This document shows positions 24,519 through 37,535 of a stretch of DNA of 64,000 nt, piece by piece. Both the position numbers and the translations under genes were made by a program. The first letter of the stretch is position 1. The number at the start of each line of letters is the position of its first letter. Below the pieces are notes generated by a model. The model searched no databases and had not been told where the DNA came from. It saw only the letters and a list, made by a program, of their open reading frames with translations. The DNA comes from Maylandia zebra (Eukaryota; Chordata; Actinopteri; Cichliformes; Cichlidae). The stretch is from NCBI RefSeq assembly GCF_041146795.1, contig NC_135172.1:34705623-34769622 (forward strand), read 5' to 3'.

Positions 24519-24979
24519 CAGGATGTACCAAACTGTAGATATTATCATTTCAAACATTGAAGCAATTTCTCAGATGGGTTTTTCTGTTTTCTCAGCTTAA
24601 GGATGGCTTTTTTCACCTGCATGGAGAACTCCTTTGGATGCATGTTGTCTGTTCACAGCAAAATATTCCAAATGCAAGCATGACGCATCAAATCAACTCC
24701 AGGCCCTTTATCTGCTTAATTAATAATGACATAATACAGGAAGTGCCCACACGTGCCCATGAAACAGCCTTTGAGTTGTCCAGTTACTTCTGGTCCCTTT
24801 ATAAAGCGGTTGGCACATGTTAAGAAGCTGAAACTCCAAAACTCTTTATTCAATTTGACTGTGGATACCCTCAAATGAAAGCTGAGAGTCTACGCATTAT
24901 GTCCATGTCCACTGTATAACTATAATTAGAATATGTTCTGGCAAAGAGGTATAAAAACAATTATAAATGGACCTAACTG
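23700..24979 (-). mobile_element. Tc1-like transposon relic just after unit B stop codon
   Basis: The left end CAGTTCAGTCCATAAATATT follows a TA; the right end ATGGACCTAACTG is a rough inverse. Minus-strand frames contain the Tc1 block MDNDPKHTDKATQEF (second catalytic Asp) among many breaks. It begins only 41 bp after the unit B stop, so it probably supplies or replaced the 3' UTR. The paralogous copy is at 1-665. Confidence 0.75.
24451..24518. repeat. (TTTC)n microsatellite
   Basis: Longer allele-like counterpart of the tract at 150-208. Confidence 0.95.
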
Positions 24980-26597
24980 GAAGTAGCACTTGCATCTGTA
25001 GTTACTAGCTTTGATTTTAATTGCTTAGTGTTCATAAAAATATCTGCTGTTTTTTTAATGTGAAAATCTAATAATGCAAAATTTCACATGATTTTTAAGT
25101 GAACAAATACAAAAGTGGAACACAATCAAATGTGTTTACATACAGTAATAAAACATTACATTTATTCAATTTTATATATTCGTTTTTGTTTGGTTTATTG
25201 TTTTGAACTATTTAAAGAAGTCCCCACTTTGCTGAAAATGTCAGTTTTAGACATTTGGAGTCAAAAATACAGCAGTGAAAGGTAAAATGTTCATGATACA
25301 CAGAAACATCTACAAAACTTTCAACTTGAACATTTGACAAAACTTTCATATTGTATAAATTATCTTCCTTTACGTGCAATATTACTGGTTAGTGTTTCAC
25401 AGTGAGCCCCCTGCTGGTGATGTATTTGTTTAACACTGATTATTAGAGTAGGAATAGAAGATTACCTACGATATGCATATATCCTAATGACCTGTTAGTC
25501 ACAGGTTGTTAACAAATGAGTGCTTGTTTGCATAACTAGTCCCTTTGTCTATCTGCTTTCTAAACACCAAGATGGCAAAAAAAACTCCGTGTTATTGGGC
25601 TGTTTACTAATTTGTACCACTGTGTCTTTTTCATGTTAACATCAGTCCTACATAAGAAAATCATGGTAATGACACAATGCACCTGTTCTGTTTGAGCAAT
25701 GATGCTGAACTGTTTATTAATTAATATAAAGCTCTCCAGGCTTTTGGCTGTCTTATTTTGTTGTTCTGTAAAATAAGCTTCTCTGTGTAAGCTTATTGGC
25801 TCAATTAGCTCTTTCAAAACTTTTTGATATACCACATTTTTCAAATCTACTAAATGCATTTTATTTGCAAGCAGCTTAGTGTATGTTTAATAAAAATTGC
25901 AGTATATTATATAAAATTGCCTCATGATTTCTCAGGATAAGAGTCTGAGAAAATGTATTATCTGTGTTTGTTATTAATTAAAAATGTACAAAAACAACTA
26001 GCGTACTGTAAAGAAATGTGTAACATAAAAATAAAAAAGCAGCAGGTTCCTGCTTCCTTCCTTGTCATCATCAAGGGAACAGATTTTGAGGTGGATGAGT
26101 ACTACAGACACCCAAGATAATAACGATGAAGGTGTTTTTAAAAAGGGCCAGAGCTGCCTTTGCCTATATCTAATGACAGTTATCATTGTTACGGCCTTTG
26201 CAGGTTATCCTGTGAAACTGACCTTGTGTGGGTTTGTCCTGCTGTCTTCCTGCCTTAGTTGCCACCCTTTTGTACAGCTGACTCTAATCAGCAATTAGGA
26301 GTACTTAAGGCCAGGGAAAGGTGTGCTCTAATGCCAGAGAGCCTTGTTGGTTTTGTAGCTAGTGAGCTGTGAATGCATATGTGGTGAAGGTGACAGCTGA
26401 AACTAACAGCTGACAGTAAATATGGCCGAAAGCACAGCACCCAACCGAGTAAGGCGAGGAAACAACTTACCTGGCAGAAAATATAAGTTCTGGGAATAGC
26501 ACAAACCTGTGTAACTATACTAAGCAATAAGTATCGAAAGAGAGCAGTGGCAGCAAAAACACGCCAGCGTTCAGTCCCTCAAAAGACCTGCTCCCTT

Positions 26598-26698
26598 AAC
26601 TATGATCTCCAATCTATGGATGTTGGGAAATACTGGTGTCCAGTGACCAGAACATTTGATGATATGTAGACTGAAGTCGAGCTGAAAGTAGTACAAAG
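26598..26698 (+). pseudogene. D1 exon 3' half relic upstream of unit C
   Basis: Reads SMDVGKYWCPVTRTF, then a TAG stop, then TEVELKVVQ. The donor is mutated (AAAGTAAAT for AGGTAAAT). The YWC core and the final strand of D1 are clear; the 5' half is missing. It is evidence of a further receptor unit that decayed between B and C. Confidence 0.85.
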
Positions 26699-27299
26699 TA
26701 AATGTTTTTTAAGGTTTCATGAAATCTGAGTTGACAGCAATCGCTTCAATGTGTCAGGTCAGAACACTTATAAATGTTCAGATGAGAGTGGCAGACTCCA
26801 AGAATTAGGTTGTTATACGTGTGTGTGTGTGTTTTCTGTAGACAATGCAAAGCAAACAAATATCAGAAACCGAATTACATTGCATTACCTTAATTACATA
26901 GTTAAAGGCAAGGACTTCAGTTTGCATGTCTATAAACAGTGGTACAAGTGGTACAAGTAACTGTTTAACTCTAATTCTGAGCTAATTAATAATGGAATAA
27001 CTGGTCCGTTAGTCTTTATTAGAAGTATCTGTGCAAGCCCCAAAATGAAGATGATTTTTTTTAACTTGTCATCATAAGACTATAAATTCTCCCCATTTTG
27101 AATTAGGTTCAAGCTTTGGGACTGACACAAAATCAGGGGATTAATGATGCTTTTATATTAATGAATGCTTAATGTTAACAGGATGAAACACAAAGCCTCC
27201 GAGTTGGTTTTCTACAATGCAAGCTTTATAAGTAAAATTTCCTAAATCTCTTAACTCTTGTATTGGCAGTGCTGTTCTTAACACTTCTAACTTCTGAAT

Positions 27300-27496
27300 A
27301 CTTCTTTCACCACTAGATGGCCTATGTCAGCTATTTTACAAATTACTAAAATACACTTAGAGGAAGAGACATCGAAGAAAGCGCCATCCCCTCTGTACTT
27401 ATAGTTCAGCTCTGCACGTCCCTTCTCATTGCTGTAAAAGACCACAGTGTCTGCATAACATTTTCAAATCTTACATTTCAATCAGCCAAAGCAAAG
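27300..27496 (+). promoter_or_regulatory. Conserved upstream region of unit C
   Basis: Near-identical to the block upstream of unit A. The ETS/PU.1-like GAGGAA core is at 27360-27365, again 137 bp before the ATG. Function is inferred. Confidence 0.45.
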
Positions 27497-30400
27497 ATGT
27501 GGAGCCTCCAAAACCTGCTTTTCATCCTCTGCAGTAAGTATTTTAAAAGAATAAATAAATAAACATATAAAGGTCAAAGGCAGATGTAGATTAAACAGTA
27601 GATTTATCTGTTTTACTGTTAAGGAGCAGTATGCAGGACCAGTTATGAAAAGTTAGATGGCTGTCCTGGTCATCTGATTTTTTTTTTTACAGCTCTAACG
27701 TTGCTTCAAATAAAACATAATATTTTCAAAATGTCTTTACAGTTACTCTGAGATGTGTGACCTGTGAAGCAGGGGTGATCCATGTGACTGGATATGTGGG
27801 TAGAGAGGTTAACGTTTCCTGCTCTTATGATGAGGGTTATGAATCTTATGAAAAGTACCTGTGTAACAATGACTGTGGTGACAGTGATCTTCTTATTACC
27901 ACATCACACTCCTCGAAAAATAAATACAGGATCCATGATGACAAAACATCACGAATCTTCACAACGACCATCTCTGATCTTCATTCTGTGGATGCTGGGA
28001 AATACTGGTGTGGAGTGACCATATTTGGAATAGATATCTACACTGAAATCGAGCTGAAATTAGTACCAGGTAAATAAAGACATGGACAGGATGAATTGTA
28101 CATTTAAAGTGATTAAAAATTATATAAAGAAAGTTAAACGTACTGCCATTACCAGCTATATCTGCTGTAAAATCAACATACTGTTAAACTGTAGCTTAAC
28201 TCAATACTCATTGGTTCAGTTTAGTACAATCAATCTTAAGCTCCTATGCTGACATCTCAGTGCTTAAGCCCGATGGATAAACATGTACAGACCAGTAACA
28301 AAAAGACATAAAACACTCCCGAGTAGATAAAATAATAAATGCAAACAGTAAACGCTCATATAAGCACTGCATGGTGGAAAAAAGTCACAACTTTATAAAT
28401 GTATGTGAAACAAGCAAAAGACATTAAATCAGTGACTAATGAGGAGATAAAATAATAAATGCAAACAGTAAATATATTTAAACCCTCATATAAGCATGTA
28501 TGTGAAGCAAGTGAAAGACTTTAAAACAATGAGTTGAATATAAAACTCTTGTTCTTTATATATAACCATTTTTTGGCTGTAACGCTTCTGGTGTTGTTTA
28601 CCTTCTTGACAGACAGCTGCTGTGACACTGTGACCAAAGTTCAAAGTTATGAGGGATACTCTGAGTCTGTCAGTTGTCCGTATGAGTCTCAGTACCACAA
28701 CAGCCTGAAGTACATCTGCAGAGGAAACCGGCCCTCCACATGTCTGCAGCAGGCACTGATCACCTCTGACACCAAACAAAATGGGCGATTCAGACTTGAT
28801 GATGACAAAATGTCAGGAACATTCACAGTGACCATTAACAGTTTGACTCAAAATGATTCAGGATCATACCTCTGTGGTGTCCAAAGAAACTCTGACGTGG
28901 ATGTTTTCTCTGCTGTTGAGCTGGAAGTTGAAGGTGAGAGTTCATAGTTATACTTAATTACAGCAGCCTGAATATATCAATGATTTCTCCTCAATAAGCT
29001 CCAAACAAGCTGAATATCTGGTGATTCTAAAATACCTTTTCTCTTTCAATCTGACAGAGTGGTGCTGTGTCAAATCAACTACAATAAATGGTACTGCAGG
29101 ATATCCACTAACTTTGCAGTGTCCTTATCCTCGACAATATCGGCATAACAGCCAGTTCCTCTGTAAGGGAGAACACCGCAACAATTGCACAAAGATGGCG
29201 GTGAGTCAAAGGAGGTTCACACTGCAAGATAATGCTACTTCCAGTTCTTTCATGATGAAGATCACAGCACTGGAAGCAGATGATGCTGGGACATACTGGT
29301 GTGGGACAGACTCACAGTGGAGAGTTGGAAACTACACCAAGATTGAGCTGTCAGGTATGCTATGAACAATTTTGTATATATAATGCAACTAATAGATGTG
29401 TAAGCTGTGTGCTTGTTTGGGCTCAGTTCAGCTGTCTGAGGTGTGAACAAATGAAAAAAGAAAACTGTCTGCATGAAGCTCACAGTGAGCACAACAAATA
29501 GCACCACCGAAATAGAACTACTGACAACCTCACCTACTCGTTACTTATCAGATGAACATTTATCTGAAATCTGTTTTGGGGTTTGTTTTGTTTTGCTGTA
29601 TGTAAGAATTTGTTAAGTTATACAAGCTTATGTGCTATGTGCTCGCATGTATTAACTACAAATATAAAATAGGAATCAAGCAAACCTTGAAAGTGTAACT
29701 ATCACCTGAGTATTAATACTGTGAAAACTGATACCATGGAATATATAACAATAGCTTCATTTATGTAGCACTTTTAAAAACACAGAGTTAAAAAATGTTT
29801 CGTCAGGCTGAAGATAGGGTGGATTGAAGATTGAGTCAGCCAAGCTGACTGACTGGGGACGTCTGTTTCACAGTTTGTGCGCTACAACCTCAAAAGCACA
29901 ATCACCTTTGGTTTTAAAAACAGATTGACAAACATGACCAATTTAATGTCTATGAAACTCCATGAAATACAGTAACAGAAATAAGCACTGGTTTCTTGGT
30001 TGATTTATCTGTTTCCTGGTAATTCAATGGAGAAAACGTGAAAAAGTGTTTTGGTACAAACATTTGGTCAAATGACCCAGTGTTTTTGACTTTTTTGACT
30101 ATAATCTGTCTCTGAAATATAGTTGCTGAGAGCACTAAGAGTTTTTTTTTTCTCTTACAGTCTTTCTGCAGCACACCAGCACTGTAACTCCAGGCACCAC
30201 AGTGGGAACAAGAATCCCAGGTAAAACTTTTACAGATACAGGAAACACGTGTGTGTTTGTTACTGTGTACTTCAGCTGATAGGTGTTGTGACAAGAAATA
30301 CATTTTACACCATGAATTATGGTTAACATTTGGTTTTGGTCAAGCCAATATGTTAAAACATCTGTGGGTGTGTGCACCAGTAACCACAGTTAAGTTGCAC

Positions 30401-31903
30401 ACATAACGTATAAACCAAAGATCATGAAACCATTACGTAAGTCCACGGGTCTGCTGTTAGGTCCATGAAAGATTGTTATTGAAACTGCAGTTTTACTGTG
30501 TTCTCTTTTGGTTTCTATTTTTCAGATGCAGCACTCTATGTGGTTTACACAGTACCCGTTGCGCTGCTGCTAATGTGTGTTCTAGTAATTGTTTATAAGT
30601 ACAGATGTCACAAAGGTATTGTTACATTCATATACACACAGAGACCCTTAAACTCAGATGTGCATGAAAAACTAGCATAACCACATCTAATGCTGTGTAT
30701 TTTCTGAAGCTGGTGACACCACGAGCAAACATACACCCAAGACAAAGAGCTCAAAGGAAGTGATGGGTGCAACAGGAAGCAGAGTAAGTCTTAGAGAAAG
30801 AGTATTAATAGAGTTGTGCGTCTATAACACACTCCACTATAAATAATTACAATAAAAGAAATGACTGATTTTACTCATAGTCCAAACAACCTTTAATATG
30901 TAAAATTTATTTGGCGATTTAATTAAATAGGAAGATGTAGTCTAATTGTTTTGAACACAAGAGTTAAAAGAGAAGTGCTCCCTTGACCTGTTTTCACTTC
31001 TATATCATAGTGTGACATTAACTGTACACTTTTAGTAAGTGTATCATGGTGCATTGTTACATTGTGGCATGAAAGAGTGGCTATTGACCACCTAAGGATC
31101 CAGCTTGGGAGTAAATTAGTTCTAAGACAGGGATGGGCAACTCCAGGCCTCGAGGGCTGGTGTCCCGCAGGTTTTAGATAATACCCTGGGTCAACACACC
31201 TGAATCACACGATTAGTTTGTTACCAGGCCTCTGGAGAACTTCAGGACATGTTGAGGAGATCATTTAGCCAGCTGTGTTGGTTCAAGGACACATCTAAAA
31301 CCTGCAGGACACCGACCCTCGAGGCCTGGAGTTGCCCACCCCTGTTCTAAGATATAGTTGGGGACCACCAACTCCCAAGGCCATAAAAGTAAGAACCAGG
31401 ATTTGAAATAATACAATATGGAGATAAAGCACCTGAATTTCAGTTACTGACATGAAAGAGTGACTATTGACCAACAGGCTGCACTTCCAGAACACTGAGA
31501 ATTTGTGTGCTGTTACATTTATTACCCTTAACTATAATTCCTTAAAAAAAAATGTTTACTAAATTTTGGTTATTATAACCCTGGATGAACATAAATTAAT
31601 ACTGCAACTTGACTTGCTGGAGGAAGCATAAGGCTACTTTGGCTGAAATGCCAGTGTATAGACATTTTTTTCAAAATGTTTCCAACAACCCAGGTCTCTG
31701 CAACGTGTGTCGTTCATTGTTCTGCTTACTGTGTGCTGATTCTTTTTTAGATTTATGAAAATCAAGAAAGTGTCTTGACCTACAAAAAGCAACGCACCTG
31801 TAGCCACCATGAAGATCCAGGTAGAGATGAAGAGGTCTACACAAACATGCCCACAACAGAAGAAATCCACTGTAATGAAAGTTTCCATAATAGAAAAACA
31901 TGA
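27497..31903 (+). CDS. Unit C: intact CD300/pIgR-like receptor, three Ig domains, YxxM tail
   Basis: Exons: signal 27497-27533, D1 27743-28069, D2 28613-28933, D3 29058-29354, stalk 30161-30220, TM 30526-30615, cytoplasmic 1 30710-30783, cytoplasmic 2 31751-31903 (TGA stop). Every junction is GT-AG and the sum is 1359 nt, 452 residues. Each Ig domain has four cysteines: the canonical pair plus the extra KYxC and NxC/TC pair known from CD300 and pIgR. TM is about residues 350-372 (VALLLMCVLVIVY), followed by YKYRCHK. The tail starts IYENQ (YxNx, GRB2-type) and has EEVYTNMP near residue 432 (YxxM, PI3K-type, also YxNx). No ITIM and no TM acidic or basic residue for adaptor pairing. The AAG acceptor of cytoplasmic 1 is shifted by 3 nt relative to units B and E. 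A polyadenylation signal AATAAA lies at 31986-31991. Confidence 0.88.
31128..31344. mobile_element. 217-bp hAT MITE
   Basis: Ends CAGGGATGGGCAACTCCAGG and its inverse (two changes), with an exact 8-bp target duplication TTCTAAGA at 31120-31127 and 31345-31352. It lies in the last intron of unit C. The paralogous intron of unit A lacks the element together with about 170 bp of flank bounded by a direct repeat. Confidence 0.92.
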
Positions 31904-32206
31904 ATTGAGTTCACAGCTGTGGTTCCATATATTTCATTTCATTAGTATTCCTTAGAGTGTTCATAAAACTTTCTACTCTTTTTAAAATAAAAATGTAGAA
32001 TTCTCCAAATGTAAATTATCAACATGAGTGTGAACTAACTAAATAAGCAAAGTAAAATAAAATAAAATACAGTTTGGCGAAACATAATAATACATTTAAT
32101 AGTACATTGATTTCTATTCATCTTCATTTATTTTAACTAAATTAACTATAATCACCACAACTGCTTTTCCGATTACATCTGTTACTTTCATTTACTTTTT
32201 TAAATA

Positions 32207-32465
32207 GATAGGTTGGGAAGCGTATCTGTAACCAGAAGGTCGCCGGTTCGATCCCCGGGCTCTCTGTCCTGGTCGTTGTTTCCTTGGGCAAGACACTTTA
32301 CCCTACCGCCTACTGGTGTTGACCAGAGGGGCCGATGGCGCGATATGGCAGCCTCGCCTCTGTCAGTCTGTAGCTGCCTCCACCAGTGTGTGAATGGGAG
32401 AGTGAATGAATAGTGGAATTGTAAAGCGCTTTGGGTGCCTTGAAAAGCGCTATATAAATGCAATC

Positions 32466-32500
<35 letters not shown>
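32207..32500 (+). mobile_element. tRNA-derived SINE with (ATT)n tail
   Basis: The head contains the B box GGTTCGATCCC. The body has GGGCAAGACACTTTACCCTA, and the 3' part ends AGCGCTATATAAATGCAATC before about 11 ATT units. Same family as 19678-19975 and 55945-56262. Confidence 0.85.
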
Positions 32501-32501
<1 letters not shown>

Positions 32502-32830
32502 GAGGACTGGGATCTGTTAAGGTCTGTCACTATGTGTTGGCAGTTTGCAAGAGCAGCAGAGTGAAGGCAGCCAATGCCAAAGGAGTCGGTGAACTGAACT
32601 TTAGACTCCAGTTGAGTTGTCTGAGAGGAGAATTTGGAAGAAGCTCCTCGATCTCACAGACAGTCTATCCTATCCATGCATAGAAGAATCTGTGCAGGTC
32701 CCGAGGTGCAGATTATTTTTTCCCTACATGTCGGCATTGGCCTCTATAAATTCTCCCCATTTTGAATTCATGCTTTGGAACTGAAACAAAATCAGGAGAT
32801 TAATGATGCTTTTATATTAAAGCATGCTTA

Positions 32831-33122
32831 CCCATATGGAAAAGATATATGTAAATCTTATAAAGTTTTTATCTGTCTTGTATGAAACTTGTATGAAAAG
32901 CATACAAGAGTGAAAACACATATAAGATCCCTTGAAAAATTATATAATGAAACTTGTATGTTTTGTATACTTACTAAAAAAATATATGAAAGTAATGAGA
33001 AAGTGGCCACTTTCATGAGTAAATCATGTAATCCTTATATGATTTATATATGATTTACTCATGAAAGTGGCCACTTTCATGAGTAAATCATATATGTTTT
33101 TACTATTTCTTTTCCATATGGG
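32831..33122. mobile_element. 292-bp MITE with CCCATATGGAAAAGA ends
   Basis: 15-bp inverted ends and a TA target. Empty sites are visible in both paralogues, at 2071-2072 upstream of unit A and 27170-27171 upstream of unit C, so the boundaries are exact. The inside has a strong nested palindrome around AAGTGGCCACTTTCATGAGT. Confidence 0.95.
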
Positions 33123-33271
33123 TAATGTCAACAGGTTAAAAGACAAAACCTCTGAGGTTTACTTTTCTGCAGTGAAAGCTTGGACTTTCAAATCTGTAGG
33201 TACAATTTCCTAGATGTTATAACTTTTTTTTTTTTTGGCAGCGTTGTTCTTAACACTTCTAACTTCTGAAT

Positions 33272-33468
33272 ACTTCTTTCACCACCAGATGGCCTATGTC
33301 AGCTATTTTATAAATTACTGAAATACATTTAGAGGAAGGGCCATGGAAGAAAGCGCCATCCCCTCTGTACTGATAGTTCAGCTCTGCACGTCCCTTCTCA
33401 TTGCTGTAAAAGACCACAGTGTCTTCTTAACATTTTCAAATCTTACATTTCAATCAGCCAAAGCAAAG
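33272..33468 (+). promoter_or_regulatory. Conserved upstream region of unit D
   Basis: Same block as for A and C, with GAGGAA at 33332-33337, 137 bp before the ATG. Function is inferred. Confidence 0.45.
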
Positions 33469-35745
33469 ATGTGGAGCCTCCAAAACCTGCTTTTCATCCT
33501 CTGCAGTAAGTATTTTAAAAGAATAAATAAATAAACATATAAAGGTCAAAGGCAGATGTAGATTAAACAGTATATTTATCTGTTTTACTGTTAAGGAGCA
33601 GTATGCAGGACCAGTTATGAAAAGTTAGATGGCTGTCCTGGTCATCTGATTTTTTTTTACAGCTCTAACGTTGCTTCAAATAAAATATAATATTTTCAAA
33701 ATGTCTTTACAGTTACTCTGAGATGTGTGACCTGTGAAGCAGGGGTGATCTATGTGACTGGATATGTGGGGAGAGAGGTTAATGTTTCCTGCTCTTATGA
33801 TGAGGGTTATGAATCTTATGAAAAGTACCTGTGTAAGAACGACTGTGGTGACAGTGATCTTCTTATTACAACATCAAACTCCGTGAAAAACAAATACAGG
33901 ATCCATGATGACAAAACAGCACAAATCTTCACAACAACCATCGCTGATCTTCAATCCACGGATGCTGGGAAATACTGGTGTGGAGTGACCAGAACTGGAA
34001 AAGATATCTACACTGAAGTCGAGCTGAAATTAGTACCAGGTAAATAAAGACATGGATTTGTACATTTAAAGTGATTAAAAATTATATAAAGAAAGTTAAA
34101 CGTACTGCCATTACCAGCTATATCTGCAGTAAAATCAACATACTGTTTAACTGTAGTTTAACTCAACAGTCACTGGTTGGGTTTAGTTGAATCTTTAATT
34201 AAGATCACATTCATTCATCCCACTGATTTAGCCTGATAGATAAACATCTACAGACCAGTAGCAACAACACTTAAAAAACTGATGAGGAGATAAAATAATA
34301 AATGCAAATAGTAAATATATTTAAACCGTCATACAAGCACTGCAGGATAGAAAAAAGTCACAACTTTATAAATCTATGTGAAGCATTTGTGAGTAGAATA
34401 AAACAATGATTAGAATAGAATGTGCTTAGGTTTACTTACATAATACGGTGTGACTGTAGATTAGAAGAACGGGAAATGATTCATAACTGTGTTTTGTTGG
34501 GATGACTTTGTCAACCCCTGTTCAGAGGACTATAGTGGACTTTTGTTGTCAACTAGCTATATGTTCTGGTGTGTAACTGTGTAGAATAAGGAATTTATTG
34601 ACAGTGGGGGTCTGCCTGTTGAAAATGAGGAGTAAAAGCTGACTGAACAATAGAATTAGTGGAAAACTACTGAAGAGGGGTGGCACAGGGCAGCCCCTCC
34701 ACTTACTCTATAAAGGTGTGTATGAGGGGTGCTCCTCAGATCCACTTGGTGCTTGCTGTGGCTGCATGTAGGGGGATCTCCCAGTGTGCATTGTTAATAA
34801 AGCTTTGATGAAAAATACTCCAGCCTCATCTGACCCTTCTTCTCCAGCTGGGATATCAAACAGATCAATGAGGTCAAGAAGAAGTAAACCTCAACAAAAC
34901 CAAAAAACATTAAAACAATGAGTTGAAATATGAAAATTTTATTCCTTATATATAGCCATTTATGGGTGTAACACTTCTTCTGGTGTTGTTTACCTTCTTG
35001 ACAGACAGCTGCTGTGACACTGTGACCAAAGTTCAAAGTTATGAGGGATACTCTGAGTCTGTCAGTTGTCCGTATGAGTCTCGGTACCACAACAGCCTGA
35101 AGTACATCTGCAGAGGAAACCGGCCCTCCACATGTCTGCAGCAGGCACTGATCACCTCTGACACCAAACAAAATGGGCGATTCAGACTTGATGATGACAA
35201 AGTGTCAGGAACATTCACAGTGACCATTAACAGCTTGACTCGTAATGATTCAGGATCGTACCTCTGTGGTGTTCAAGGAAACTCTGACGTGGATGTTTTC
35301 TCTGCTGTTGAGCTGGAAGTTGAAGGTGAGAGTTCATAGTAATAGCTCTTTACACCAGCGCCAAGAAGACATTGTTTGCAGTCAAATAGTTTTGTGAAAT
35401 TTGAATACTTCATGATTAAATAATACCATTTCTTTTTTGATCTGACAGAGTGGTGCTGTGTCAAAGCAAAACACATAAATGGTATTGTAGGAAATCTACT
35501 ACTTTTGCAGTGTCCTTATCCTCCACAACACCGAAATAACAGCAAGTTCCTCTGTAAGGGAGACCAACGCAACAAATGCACAGACATCTCGATGGATCAA
35601 AGGGTCACACTGCAAGATGATGCTGCCTCCAGCTCCTTCACAGTGAGGATCAGATACTCAGATGTACATGATACTGGGACATACTGGTGTGGGTCAGACC
35701 CACAGTGGAGAGTTGGAAATTACACCAAGATTGAGCTGTCAGTGG
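33469..35745 (+). CDS. Unit D: CD300/pIgR-like ectodomain (signal, D1, D2, D3)
   Basis: Exons: signal 33469-33505 (same start as C), D1 33713-34039, D2 35005-35325, D3 35449-35745. All are open, phase 1 and have GT-AG junctions. All four cysteines of each V-type domain are present, including YWCGV, YLCGV and YWCGS. No stalk exon was found. The TM and first tail exons at 41.4-41.7 kb are decayed, and a viral-type remnant and a LINE separate them from D3. If the D3 donor is not used, translation runs on for seven residues to a stop (SVGKMNIF), which would give a secreted three-domain protein. So this is either a truncated gene making a soluble product or an early-stage pseudogene; I cannot tell which. 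Confidence 0.72.
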
Positions 35746-35976
35746 GTAAGATGAACATTTTTTGATGCAAATGAAATTAATTGAGTTCCTTCTTTTGGTC
35801 CCCACTGTAGAAACAAAGGCTGTGGCTTGTTGTTTAGTTGTGTGCAGTTAGATCAGAAAAAAAATTAGCAATACCATATTTTACACTAAGCACAGACTGT
35901 ACCAGTCATCTAATTTCTTTTTACAGCTCTAACATTGCTTCAAATAAAACATAATATTTTCACATTGTCTTTATAG

Positions 35977-36012
35977 TTACTGTGAGATGTGTGACCTGTG
36001 ATATAGGGGTGA
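35977..36012 (+). pseudogene. D1 exon 5' end relic
   Basis: The intron end and first bases of a D1 exon (reads VTVRCVTCDIGV) are followed at once by unrelated DNA. About 60 bp of upstream intron also match D1 introns. The relic shows that another unit once started here and was cut by the following insertion. Confidence 0.8.
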
Positions 36013-36508
36013 GTAGTAACATATATGCACTTTTTTCAGACCTAAAATCATAAGACCGTCTGACCACTAAATAAATAAATGGTAGGTTAGCGTGTGTGTG
36101 TGTGTGTGTTAATTAAGACCTTGTGGTTTTCATTTTTTACAGAGGACACGCAGTTGAGTTTTTCTACGCAGACCACTATGACAAGATAATGAAGAGACTA
36201 TGAACGCCACGGCTCATCCCTGCCATCCGACTCTTACTCTGGTCATACAACATCTGGAAGGCTAAGAATGATCCCACATGCATTGTGATGTCTGTTCTTC
36301 ATGACCTTAAACCATCATTAAACATAGAACTAGCCATCGATGATGTGCTCGACCACATACTGGATTATGATGATACTGTTAAACTGAGACTGGTCCGCAT
36401 GATCATGAATTACTCATAGGGAAGCGTAAGATTTAATGTATGCTGTTCAGTATTCATTGTGAATGTGAATTAAATAAAAAGATGTCTTAACATCAACATC
36501 TGCGTCAT

Positions 36509-37535
36509 TTGTGCCTCAAACAGATCATGAAAAACACCTTGTATAAAATATATCATGATCCAGCCCATTCTGCAGGGCTGGGTGGTGTAAATAAGCTACG
36601 TATAGCAGCAGGAGAGGCAACAGGTGTAACGCCACCACTATTGCAGGTGACACGTTATTTAGAAGGAGATGACACTTACACTCTTCATAAAACTGTGAGG
36701 ATACACTTTCCCAGAAATAGATTATTGGTGAATGAGATCGACAGACAGTTTCAAGCCGACCTGGTTGATATGCCTGAATATTCAGCAGATAATGATAATG
36801 TGAGATACCTGACAACATGTATAGATGTATTCTCAAAGTATGCATGGGTTAGATGTCTCACAAACAAGACAGGGCAGCTGTAGGATATGCTTACTGCGGG
36901 AAGGATCCCTATGAAACTACAAACCAGTAAAGGCTTTTATAATACAACCTTTAAACAGCTGATGAAGCAATATAATATCAAGCATTTCTCAACAGCTAGC
37001 AGGGTTAAATCTAGCGTTATGGAGAGATTTACCCGAAGCTTCGAGGGTAGAATGTGGAAGTACTTAACATCTGCCAAGTCCCGGAGATACGTAGATGTCA
37101 TCCTTGATCTCACACAAGCATATAACAAGTCTTATCATAGGTCTATTCAAATGGCACCAGCAGAGGTGAATAACGATAATGAGAAATTGGTCTTTAACAT
37201 GCTCTACAAGACGAAGCCTCAGAAGAAAACATGCTTTAAATTTAATTTTCGTGACACTGTACGAATATCAAAACTGAGAGTCGTGTTTCGAAAAGGGTAT
37301 GAGCAGACCTACACCGATGAGATCTTTACCGTGAAGGAACGCATAGGGAGACAGCCACCAGTGTACAGACTAGCGGACCTTGCAGGAGAGGTATTGAAAG
37401 GAACATTTTATGAGCCTGAGATACAATGTGTGATTATTGATAAAAACAGAGTGTGAAAAAAAAGTGGGGCAGAAAAAGCTGGTGCTAGTGAAATGGTTAG
37501 GATGGTCCCCCTGCTTTAATTCGTGGATTCCATAA
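36509..37535 (+). pseudogene. Polinton-type integrase, broken
   Basis: The first part (36509-36883) has the core around FQADLVDMPEYS and the typical YLTTCIDVFSKYAW, which holds the first catalytic Asp. An in-frame TAG follows at 36881-36883. The second part (36887-37456) reads on in the same frame. The region of the second catalytic Asp looks shortened and has Ser instead, while the later Glu block (VMERFTRSF) is present. After a frameshift near 37460 the text VLVKWLGW followed by FNSWIP resembles the C-terminal chromodomain of Maverick integrases. Not functional. Confidence 0.75.

Larger units (their letters stand above)
24303..32168. repeat. Segmental duplication, copy 2 (contains unit C)
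   Basis: Paralogous to 1-8180 as described there. This copy keeps the full D2, D3 and stalk region that unit A has lost, so it is the better image of the ancestral block. Confidence 0.85.

Noticed and set aside
32213-32290. tRNA gene from the B-box-like sequence (also 8530, 46570, 53545, 56220)
   Set aside because: The A and B boxes belong to SINE heads followed by SINE bodies and tails; no complete cloverleaf was apparent.
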